Part shown: one piece after another, positions 1 through 10,526 of the stretch
How the letters are laid out: each line of letters begins with the position of its first letter
Numbering within the stretch: the first letter of the stretch is position 1
Source: Neospora caninum Liverpool
Taxonomy: Eukaryota > Apicomplexa > Conoidasida > Eucoccidiorida > Sarcocystidae
Direction: 5' to 3'
Assembly: GCF_000208865.1 (NCBI RefSeq)
Contig: NC_018389.1
Location: forward strand, 620,001-684,000
Length of the DNA stretch: 64,000 nt
The notes under the pieces: generated by a model
Database searches by the model: none
What the model was told of the DNA's origin: nothing
What the model saw: only the letters and a program-made list of their open reading frames with translations
Position numbers and translations under genes: made by a program

Positions 1-3000
1 AAAAACATTCGCCGTTTTCTTACTCGCCTGTCGCTCCTGCTCTCCTGATCTCCAGTCTAGGGTTTCCACTTTTTGCCAGTCGTCACCTTCTCTCACTGCT
101 CGCCTCCTGCGTCGCCTCAGCGACTTCTTCTGCTCCTTTCCGTCCTTCTGCCCTCCAGACCCTCGTCCAGCTCTTCTTCTCCCTCAGCCTCCGCAGGCCT
201 TCCCACGTCGTCCTTCGCCTCACGGCGAGAATCAGAGCGAGAAGCGGAAACCCAGGCACCTTCCCTTCTTCCCCTCTTTTTCTCCTCTTCTCCCTCCTCT
301 GTTTCTCTTCCCTTCCTGTCTTCGCTTCATGGTCCTGTCTCCCTGTGCTTGCCTGGACGGGTCTTTTGAGCAATCGCCTGTCCCAGTAGGTAGCCGAGCC
401 GTCGCTCGCACCAGTGACGAAGGAGAAGGAAAGATTCGGGTTACAGTCGATGGACAGCGGAGCCGCAATCGGACCGTGAGGATTGCATGCGCACGCGCCG
501 CGCCCCGTCCCTGTCTGGTACGAAGAAACCGGAGACACCGGGGGACCGTTTTCGCGGACGTCGAAGACGCGCAAAGTGCCCCCGTTGCCGAAGACGTTGA
601 AGCCGCCGAGACTGTCGTCTCGCGCCTGCGCAGCGATGATCTGTCGGAGGAAAAGAGGACACCGAGAGGAACCGAGCAGCTCTGGGACGCACCACGTCAA
701 AGGAACAGGCGTTTAACCCTTCCTGGCACAGAGAAAACCCGTTACGTCCGCCACACGCTTGAGCTCTCTCTCTGAGGCTCCAGCAAGGGATACACATCGG
801 CGTTCGCCTCAGGAAAACCGGTATCTCGGTCTCCAGCGGAAAAACGCGCGACAACGAGAAAAGCGCACGTTGCGCAAGTCCCGACTCGCGTTTCAACAGT
901 CTGGTGCGACACACTGGAGACAAAAAAGCGCGACACATCCGTGTTTTGTTTTTGCAGGAATACCTCCGTCTCTGTTGCAACAAAGTCCGCTTATCCACAT
1001 GCGGTTACTGTCTGCCCATCTTTGTCTGCTCCTGCCACACGTGACGAGTCCGACAAATGCGAAGGCGAAGCCCGACACAGAAGTTGAAAGGCTGTTAAAA
1101 CCCGACTCGACGAGCTTACGGTGCGAGGCTCGTGCGGATCGAAAGTGACTGCAGAAAAGCGATGCTGACTGTCCGCCGGGAGGAGCATGCAAGTCTGAGC
1201 ACAAGGCATGGAAAAAACCGAGACGATATACGTCCCTCACCGCGTTCCTGTCCGTTCTTCTTCCGCGTGCGTCTTCGCGAAAAAGGTACTGATCCTCCCA
1301 GCATCTGAGCAGTCGCTGCCTCTCTCTTCTCGCACACGCGTGCTACCAGCGATCCATATATAGTACGCCTCCCTTTTTGAAAGGCGTCGAAAAAAGGGCG
1401 AGCGCTCAGCCGCCGCATTCTCCTCTGGAAAGGCGCTGCTGGTGCGCGCGTGCGCCTTCGAAGGCGGCCTGGCGGCTTGTCGCGGCGTTTCGAGCAGAAG
1501 CTGGCCGAGATCAAACACGGAGACGAAACGGGGCGGCACTGAGATGTGTCTACTTGGATTTAACGTTATGCCAAGAAGGATCCCAGATTGCCCAAAACGC
1601 CGCGTGCGAGAAGACAGGCAGAGAGAACGAGCGACCGGAATCCTAGCCGAGGAACCGGCGAGGGCACATTGGGATGACGGGGAGAGAGACGAAACTCTCG
1701 ACGAGAAGAAGCACGAGCTCAAGGAGACACCGAGACAGAGACACTGGGACGATCAGGAGGCAACGATGGGGTGGTGCAGGAAAGCGAGAGAAGAAACAGA
1801 AAAGATCTCTCTACCTCGTAGGAGGCGTCCGTTGCTTTGAACACTTCGCATCTCCCCTCCATCATCACCAGAACTTCGGAGCCTCGTGCTGCGGCCGTCT
1901 CCGCTCCCACCCCGCCTTCTGTGTCGCCTCGGGGGACCACCAATCTGCGCGAAAAGGAAAACGCATGAAACACATGCGCCAGTGGACAAGTGTACAAATC
2001 GGGGGAAACGACGGGCCGACACTCCAACGCAGATGCTTCTACCGACAGAGCCCTACGCACGCGCAAGGTCTACGAATGTATGCAGGTAAAAGTGTTATTT
2101 AGGCAAATATACGTATGCGGGACGAGGATGCAAATGTAGAGATTTCTGCATTGTCTCGTGTGTTTGCGTCGCCCAAGCTTCATCTGGACATGAACCGATG
2201 ATATATACAAATATATATTTACACAAATACATGTATACATGGATATGGACATTGATAGACGTGCCTCCATGTGTAGCGTCACTGACGGGGGTGTGCACGC
2301 TCACTTTCGAATAGGGTCGAAGCGCTTGCGAGCTGAGGAGAGCTCGGAGACGATCGAAGGCTGGATGGCGGCGGCGCGAGGCCTCGGTTGCGATTCCTCC
2401 CTGCCTTCTTCTCCGTCCAGGAGGCCGAAGGCAGGCAACGGAAACTCGACGCCGCTTCGCCACAGCACGCACCGATCCGCTGTCACCCCACACGCGAGAC
2501 ATCGAGGGAGAGACAGCAAAAGAAATGAAAGGACAAGAGACAGCGCCAAACGGGAAAGAGAGGGAAGAGATAGAGGGAAGGCGACAGACAGTTCGAAGGA
2601 GGCGCACAGATCTCCAGAGGATCTATTTTTTGAGATGGCGTTTGTGAGACGGTGGAATCACATGCGTGAGAGAGAGGGGGGCAGAAACGCAGAGGAGCTT
2701 TATACACTCAAGTATCGGTGCAATTGAATAAAGGACTGTGCAGATATCCTTTGGCGCGTGAAAAAGGCGTCGAGGACTGACAGAGTGCCTCGGGACTCCG
2801 GCGGCGTTTCCGCCTCTTTTTGTCCCGTGTCTCACTGGCATATCGCGTTCCAGGATCTGGGAAGGCAGTGAAGAAGGAGACCGTGCCCGTCGACCTCTCT
2901 TCTCTCCCTGCCTGGCCGTCTGTTTCGTCTCCTCTCCGCTCTTCTCGTTTCGTTCCCGCTGTCTCCTCCAGTGCGTCGTCGCGCGAAAGAGAGACACTGT

Positions 3001-4085
3001 CGAGAGAAGGAACGAGCGCGACGGCGTGAATTTCTGGCGGATGAATCAGGCGGCAACTGCACTCGACTTCGCCCGTCTCTTCCACGTACCCAACCACGTG
3101 AAGCTGAAAGAGAAAAGCAGCAAAAACAAGGCAAAAACGACATGAGGGATGATGCCTCCATTCCTTCGCTCTTCTTTTCATGTTTCGTTCTCCCTCGCGC
3201 GTTTCTTTCCCCCTCACGTTTCCTCTCGTGTCGTCGCTCCTGTCGGTTTTCCCTAGGAATCGCATCGTCTCTCTCCAACTCAGAGCGCGTGCGGTTCTTT
3301 CGCTTTCCTCCGCGGGAGGCTCTCCGACGCTTCCTTCTCTGTGAGTGTCTCGGCTAGCTCCTCTCTCTCTCTCTTGCGCGCCCGACTTCAGGGCGGAAGT
3401 TTTTTTTAAAAAGTACCTGGTTGCTGCGCTGGTCTGCTGCGCTCGTGCCGGCGAGGAACAGATGCGGAAGAAGCCCAGAAGACGACGAAGAGCGGCAAAA
3501 GGAGGCGTATTCCGGCGGAGACGCTAGGGAGGCCAGCGTCCTCGCTGTGGGGGATGGCAGCTCTGAACACGCCAAAAGGGGAGAAAAAGCAAAGAGAGAA
3601 AAGAAGAAAAAACGGATAAAAGGGCGCCGGAGGGCGAGACCGTTCGGAGACAAGAGGAGAGTGAGAAGGATGTGCGAAGGAGAAAAAAGAGGAATACGCC
3701 CATAGTCAAGAAAACGACGAGGAAGAGACACAAGAAAGAGACGCTGTGCTTTCATCTTGTGCTTCAAATGTGCTTCAAAGGCACGAAAGGGGACATACGA
3801 CGAAGTGAGTTGTGCGAGACGGAGAGAGGGAGCCGGGAAAGAGACAAAGCGAAATAGAAAAAAGCGATGAAGAGGAGGGAGTGCGGAAATCTCGAGCTCG
3901 AGAAGTGAAGACGGGCAAAACGAGCAGACTAGGACGAACCGATAAAGCAGAGACGCGCAACGAAAGAGGCTGAAAGGGGGAAAGCGCGACTCACTGTAGG
4001 TACAGCACGCGACAGCTCCAGCAGAGGCATAGGACGCCTCCACCGTGCTCCGCGAGGAGGAGACAGGAGGACGGTCCGCCAGCAT
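1..4085 (-). CDS. EIPR1/TSSC1-like WD40-repeat protein (C-terminus outside window)
   Basis: Seven exons read on the minus strand: 4085-3995, 3523-3417, 3103-2836, 2479-2305, 1944-1815, 1194-1120 and 640-353, giving 378 residues; the remaining exon(s) lie left of base 1. All junctions keep phase. The first ATG (4085) follows GAAGAAG. Recognition rests on the ordered EIPR1 blocks: LFLAGTSAADQRSNQ running into LHVVGYVEETGEVEC (human block: a FLVGTQ-type strand, then an IHII strand), ACGVTADRCVLW near a WD blade, VTFDPHEPRT (human WSPHH block), TLRVFDVREN, and DCNPNLSFSF followed by TGASDGSATYWDRR. EIPR1 partners the EARP and GARP tethering complexes in endosome-to-Golgi retrieval and secretory-granule maturation. 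The model has extra loops (for example an acidic insert in exon 3). The last visible exon ends at AG|GCAAGC, a GC-type donor. The WD40 class is firm; the EIPR1 assignment is inferred from block order. Exons 4 and 5 are the least certain. Confidence 0.72.
1551..1593 (+). other. Candidate NUMT: mitochondrial cox1-like fragment in an intron
   Basis: On the plus strand this stretch reads LGFNVMPRRIPDCP, matching the strongly conserved cytochrome oxidase I block GxxxMPRRIPDYPD. It lies inside the EIPR1-like gene (intron 1814-1195) in the opposite orientation and is far too short to be functional. A related fragment lies at 9528-9576. T. gondii nuclear DNA is known to be rich in mitochondrial inserts. 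The ends are where the similarity becomes unreadable by eye. Confidence 0.6.
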
Positions 4086-5909
4086 CTTCTTCGGGTATCA
4101 AAAGAAAAGAAAGCGCATCAAGACGCAGAACAGGAAGAGGAGAGAGAAGAGAGGGAATAAGAGGAAGAGTAAGAAGAGGAGGCAGGGAAGGAAGCGGAAG
4201 AAGAGAAGGAAAAAGAGGGAGAGGCGGAAGATGCGGACGAGGAGCCGGGCAGACGAGGAAGAGTGAGAGGCACCGAATGCCGGTGGATATGGAGCGGAAG
4301 GGGAGATCCAGAACGGAGAAGGCCAGGAATGCAAGAAGACGCTCTCGAGAGAAGTCAACGACGGGGCCAGCGCAGAAGAGATGGAAAAGGGCGGCGACGA
4401 GAGGCGGGGAAAACGCGCTAGGTCTTCGAAGGAGCAAGCTTGAGAGGCGGAGTGCGAGACACGAGAGACGACGCGAAGCTTTGCGAAGAAACCGGCGCCT
4501 CTTGAGAAGATCCACTTCTGGTGGCTCTACACACTCTCCGTTAGCTGGTTAGAACGAAGAAACCTAGGAGCGTTTTAAAATTCTCGTTGCCTCTCTTTCG
4601 ACTCGACGGGCCGAGTTCTGTGCCGCGCTGCCGCCTTCACGGCGCTCGAGAGAGTGGGCGAGTGCGAGAAGACAGGAAGCGCGCGCCGCATCGAAGTGGA
4701 AAGAGAAGCATCCCTACGAGGTCTAAGAAGATTAAAGACGCAAAAGGTTGGCTGTGTTTCTCCGTATTCCTGGCGGTTTCTCGCCGTCACAAATCGACGC
4801 GTGCACACTCAAAGCAAAAAGCCGCTCCTGTGTCTGGGCTGCATGCACAGCTGGAAAAACAGCTGCCTTCTGCATCTGCACACACTGCAGCTTGTCTTCA
4901 CACGAAGTTTTGGTTAGGTGCGCAGAAAAGAAGTTCACGCCCTTTTCAGCAGGCCCAAAAATGCTCGCGGCTCTTTTCCAGGAACAGATGCTTCTGCCCG
5001 AAGAAAGCGGTAAGAATACACCTACCGGGTGGTTGTGACTCGCTGCGCTTCAGGTGTAAATACACCGCGAGAAGACGAAAAGACGACGCTTTCCTCGTCA
5101 CTTTGTGCGAGCGAAAAGGCGAACAAGGGGAATAGGGGCTGAAACCCCGCCTGAAGAAACCACTTGCTTCTCGATGGGATTTTTGCGAGCTTGTGGCGAG
5201 TCGAAAACCGACGAAATGACTCTCCTCTCCCCGCGCTACGCGACAGAGAGGTGTAGATACACTGGAAGTCGAGAAGAAGGCCACGCACAATGCTCTGTAC
5301 TGAGTAGTTAAGAAAACGTTTTCTTCTCGTTCAAGCAGACTGCGGGAAGCAAACCAAGAGAAAAAGCAAAACAGATACATATATATTTCCCCCGTAGAGG
5401 AGTAAGTGTGTTTGTGTCTCTCCTTTTCTCTCCATGTATATTTGTATATATGGATCTATCCTTCCGTTTTTCTGTCTGTACATATCTCTATAGATAAATA
5501 AATATATGCTTTCGTGTGTAGATGCTTTCCCCTCTTGAAATGTCTACGCAGCCGTGTACAAGTGGGCGTGCTGACAAGCTCTGGTTAAGGAATTATAAAT
5601 GTCGGTTCTTGCTATGTTCCGACAATGTGATTCTCAGGTGTATGTGTTGTGAGAAAAGAAGTGATTCTTGATGTGCATGGCCTAGAGTTCTTCCAGTAAA
5701 GTTTTTTCGGGAATTTGCTTGTTTTCCGCAGCTTCGGTTTTTCAGGTTTTCCCCCGCAGTGTCACCGCTCCTCGGCATGCAATTTGCTCCCAATGTGGCA
5801 TAAACACCGCGATAAAAACTCTACAGATGACAACGAAATATACACACATAAAACCATCTCTAGAGAGATGCACAAATCGAGTTCTATATTCATATATATG
5901 CAGATACTT

Positions 5910-5944
<35 letters not shown>

Positions 5945-7014
5945 TTTTACATGTACTCACACACAATAGAGTCTGTAGAATAAAATGGGGATCTTGACTT
6001 CTAATATATATATATATATTTGTACATGTACTTACACGCAGCAGACTGTGTAGAATTAAATGGGGATCTTGACAGAGAGGAGTATGTCGAGAGAAACTCG
6101 CGGAAAGCGCCACTTTTCCTTAGGCGTAAGTAAAGAGAAAGATCTCTGCACGGATAGCGAGGAATGGCCGACACCCGCACGTTCGGCGCGCTTTATTTTC
6201 GCTGGCTCTCTTTGAAGGAATTTTCTGGAAGAGACTGCCACGAGGAATTGTTCACACTTTCTCTTTTTGGGGCGGAGAGCGGGGACAGAGAAGAAGGGGA
6301 ACAGAGGAGAAGAGAAAGCGGAAACACACGTGCAGAGAGATGGAGCACGAGAGAAGAGATAGACAGTCTGCCACAATTAAAGCGTGAGGGAGAGTAGAGA
6401 GAGCGAGACAGCAGAAAGAAGGAAGGACGTAGAGAGGGGACGCATGCGTAGTGGGCATTGCTGAGGTTTGCATGCGCACCAGCAAGCGCGCGTTTTATGA
6501 TTTTGTCGAACAGGAGAGGCGCGAATCTCTTCCAGCACCGCTTAGCTGCATTCGTTTTGTCCCAATACACACCAGTACACGGTCCCTCAGATAACGAGAC
6601 AAGTTGTTTCCCTCCGCTTTTCTCCAACTCGACACAAAAACGTAATAGGGAAATTGCCCAGCAAACTGTCTCGAAGGCAGCGGCGCCGCGAAGAACGAGA
6701 CGGAACGCGAGGGGCGCCGTCTCGCCTCGTCTAGCCTTCTTCTTTTGGTATTTTCCTGTTCTTGAAAGAGACGCGAGCCCCGGTGAAGAAGAGTGAAAAA
6801 AAGCGCACCATGCGACTTTCGCGCCGGTGTCTTTTGTGAGCATTAATCGTGCCGTGTCCGGCTTTGCCCAAGGACGCATCCTGCCTGAGAGTCCGACTCT
6901 CTTCTTGCTGTCGGGTCCTGCCGCCTTTCTTACTTTGCTTTCCTGTACCCCTTTACACCCTTCCTACACACCCTAGTCTCTCTCCCTTCTCTTTTGTCTC
7001 GTCGTTTGTCCTGT
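4086..7014. other. Intergenic region between two minus-strand genes
   Basis: About 2.9 kb separates the start of the EIPR1-like gene from the stop of the PH/repeat protein. It should hold the EIPR1-like promoter and 5' UTR on the low side and the 3' UTR of the PH gene on the high side. Only purine-rich low complexity (about 4100-4260), two 50-bp imperfect repeats and (TA)n tracts stand out. No ORF here has recognisable domains or a convincing splice model. Confidence 0.5.
5911..6073. repeat. Two 50-bp imperfect direct repeats alternating with (TA)n
   Basis: Copies at 5949-5998 and 6024-6073 (75-base period) share ACATGTACT, ACAC, a TGTAGAAT-A-AA block and an identical TGGGGATCTTGAC end. Each is preceded by a (TA)n tract (5912-5941 and 6004-6020). 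The pattern suggests local duplication of a 75-bp unit that includes the microsatellite. Confidence 0.8.
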
Positions 7015-10000
7015 TCACGTTCCTCGTGCAAATCTGAAGCCCCGAACGCCTCCAGGAGACAAAACACCCGGCGACGCGTCCACTGCGTGCGCGGGAGCGT
7101 CTACGGCAGGCCTTTTGGCGAGCGAAGACACTTTTTTCTTCCCACTTTTCTGCGAGGCGGTTGCATGCACTCGCGGCGCGGCGTAGCCGAGGCTGGCCGC
7201 ATGCACAGGCACCCACGCGCCTGCGGGAAGAGTGTCGAGGTTTTGCGTCTCTGGTGAAAACCCAGAGAAGCTCTTGAGAGAAGAGCACGGCGACGAAAAG
7301 TCGGTACAAAAGGGGAAAGACGCGGAGGAGGAGCACGTGCCATCGCCCTGGCGTTGTTCAAGCGTCGCGCCCGTTGTGTCGACGAAACGAACTCGAGACG
7401 CTGAAGAAGTTATCTTCCTCGGCAACGCAGCCGCGTCCGCTGGGCTGTCTCTGGCTTGCGGCCGCTCCATCGGTTTCTTTTCAGGGGATTCGCCACTCAC
7501 GAATCCGCAGCAACGAGACAGCGGGGAGGCGCACGGCGACAGAGAGTTCAAGACGCTGAAAAGACCCTTCTTTCTCTCCGTGTCCGCGCTCCTCGGACGT
7601 TCGAGTGTACGTACAGCCGAGACCGCCGGAGACACCCGAAGCGCTCCCTGCTCGACGGGACCGCTATGCGGGTACAAGGACGGAGAGGCGCTCGCAGGAC
7701 AGAAAGGAAGACTGACAGAAGGATTGAAAAAAGGACTGGAAGGAGAAACGAAGGACTGCGGGTTGCTGTCTGCCGAGTCGACGATCCAAGAGTGCTGGCT
7801 TGTTTCTGTTGGAAACCCGAGCTTTCTTTGCAGGTGGTCAATGAGCGCGTCGATTTCTCTGTCTTGATCGCGGAAGTTCTTCGGGTTTTGCGTAAAGCCA
7901 AAGACGGGTGCCTCGCGACTTGTTTCTCGCGTTTCTTCAAAGACGAGGATCCCGGACGGAGGCGCGAGAAGACGTCTGTTGCCGAGGGCTCCGCTGGGAA
8001 AGTCGCCTGTCCTGTGAAAGGAGACAGGACCAGACAGGGAAACGGCGAGACGAGGCGACGCCGCGGTTGGACCCGAGGTCCGTGTGCCTGCGTCGTCAAC
8101 CCCTAGAGGCAATGGAGCACGGCATGGCGCGAATCCCCACGAGGAAGAGCCGTCTTCCTGAATCGGAGAAGGCGAGCAGGCGAAGAGCGGCGCGTCGTCT
8201 AAATTGAACGGAGAGGGGAGACGAAGGCTGCGAGGCGAGAGAAGACCGGGAAGTTGTTCCGTAGACGCCGAAGACACGAGAATCCCCACCGGCGGCACGA
8301 TGGGAACCGCACTGCGACCCGCCGCCTGGTTCCCGGAGTCCAAAAAGACGGAATCCATCGAAGCGGATGTGCGAAACAGGCATCCCTTTGCACGAGACGC
8401 TTCGCCTCCGGACTCGGCGAGTCCGAGTGCCTTTGCGGAGGCGGAGGACCTCCGTGTCACTGTCTTTTTCTCTTTCTTTTTGGGAGTCTCCTCCGTCGCC
8501 CTCGCGTTCCCCCCCGGCTTCTTCCCACTCTCTCGCCGCTTTTCTGCCTTCTTCGGAGCATCCATCGAAACGGTTTCCTCTCGACTCCGACTCTCCGTTT
8601 CCGTCCCCCCGGAGACTCTCGACAGGCTCGGAGTCGCAAGTCCAGGAACGGGCGCGACACGCGGGACCACGGGAGGCGACTCTGCCTCGCTGTGAGAAGA
8701 AAAGAGTTTTTCCTGCTGCTCCAACAAATCTCCAGAGAGGCGAAGCAAATCGTGAATTCGGTCCATCGTCGCCTCTGTCTCCGGCGAGGGCAGAAACGCG
8801 TCTGTGTGCCCAAAAACGAGCGACGACGAAAACGGAGGCGCGGTCGAAGCGGAAAAAGACGAGGAAGGAAACGGACTACGTTGAGGCGGGTCACAAGCCG
8901 GGAGGGGAATGAGACGTTTCGTTGGAAGGAGGTAGGGAGAAGAAGGAGAGACGGCGACTCCTTCTGCTAGCCGTGTTTCACGACTTTCTTCTGCGATCTG
9001 TCGGCCCTCGATGAGAGAGCGAGAGGCGAGGATCTCGCGAGCCCCCGTCTTGGAACGATCAAAGGATTCACGGCGAGGAGAGACTGGAAGGCTCCTCGCT
9101 GCCTGAGGGAGGTGAAGGGGATCGAGGGGCGGCGGAGACGGTCTTTGCGCGAGACACGTGCGAGAGGAAGCGCGAGTTTGAGAAGATGCGCGAGAAGAGA
9201 AACTGCGCAGTCTCTGAAAGCTGGTAGACAAAATCTTGACGCGACGGAGCGCCAGGAGGTGGACGAATGCGTGAAGAACATGGCTCTTGAGGAAAACCCT
9301 GAAAAGGCGAGGGAAGAAGGCAATGGAAGAGGGAAAGCGCTGGCAGAGTGGTGCACGAGAAGAGCGAACGGGCGTTCTGTCCGAAGAGAGTCGGCGCCGA
9401 CACTCCGCACAGAATGTCTATCAAGAAGGGCGTCTCATCGATGCTTTTCCCACTCTCTAGTAGGAAAAAAAACGAATACGACAGAGGGACACAAAAAAAA
9501 GAAAGAGGATTGGTCGTCTGCGAGAAAGGATTTAATGTTATGCCAAGCAAGACTCCAGGCTACCCTGATTATCTTTGTAACAGTAATACAGAATCTGAGC
9601 CTATGGACACGTCGTAGCACGCTGAAAACTTCGAGGGGAAAGAAAAAAAGGAGAAAAAAAAGAAAAGGAAAAGGCCTACCGTAAATCTCGGCCGCAAGCT
9701 GCCTCGCGCTGCAACTGTGTGAAGAAAAACTGAAGTCGTCGCCGTCTGAAAAAAGAAAAAAGCGGCACAGAATCTCCAGTTTTCCCAAACCCTTGCCATC
9801 CATTCATATACAAATCTGTGTATTTTCATATATATACATATATACCAAGAAACATACATACATATAAATATATAAATATGGCCACTGCGCCTATTCTCGT
9901 TTGACACGAATGTTTTACGTATGTTTGAGAGGACAGAAGCAAACTAAAGAGATCGAGTCCACATTTATATACTTTCCATATATACAAATGGAAATACTTG

Positions 10001-10495
10001 TATGTCTATGCATGCAGATTTGCACTCTGAGTATTTTAAAAAAGTACCTGATTTTTTCCAGAACGAAAACACCTTTCAACTCGCGTTCGAATGGCCGATC
10101 TTCGCCGTGAATCGTGAGTTTCCCCCATGCACTGCCGAGGATTCGCCGTGAAATCGACGAGAGACTCGCGGCGAGGAGAGACGCGCCGGCCCTCTGGAAA
10201 CAAAATTGAGAGATTCGTTTTGAGAAAGCAGAGGTCGGCTTCTCGGCGCGCAACGTGACGCGGAGACAGCGAGGCGTCTGGGCTCCAGAAAAGAAGGATC
10301 TTTTGGAAAAGGACAGAGGACACGTTCTGACCAGAAGAACCAAAAAGAAGGTGAAACAGAGGCACACGGAGGCGAGACTAACTCGATCAACCTGTTCTGC
10401 TTCGAAGAGGAAAGCGAGGAACAGCAAAACAGGACAGCATCTGTTTTATATATATATATATATATATATGAATTCGTGTGTATATTAACATAAAT

Positions 10496-10526
<31 letters not shown>

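Noticed and set aside
4464..4470. AGAGACG, resembling the WGAGACG promoter motif of T. gondii
   Set aside because: A single 7-base match in a GAGA-rich region is expected by chance; no cluster lies near the EIPR1-like start.
6193..6879. 228-codon minus-strand ORF below the PH/repeat gene
   Set aside because: It lies where the 3' UTR is expected, has no recognisable domain and reads into Ser/Leu/Arg low complexity.
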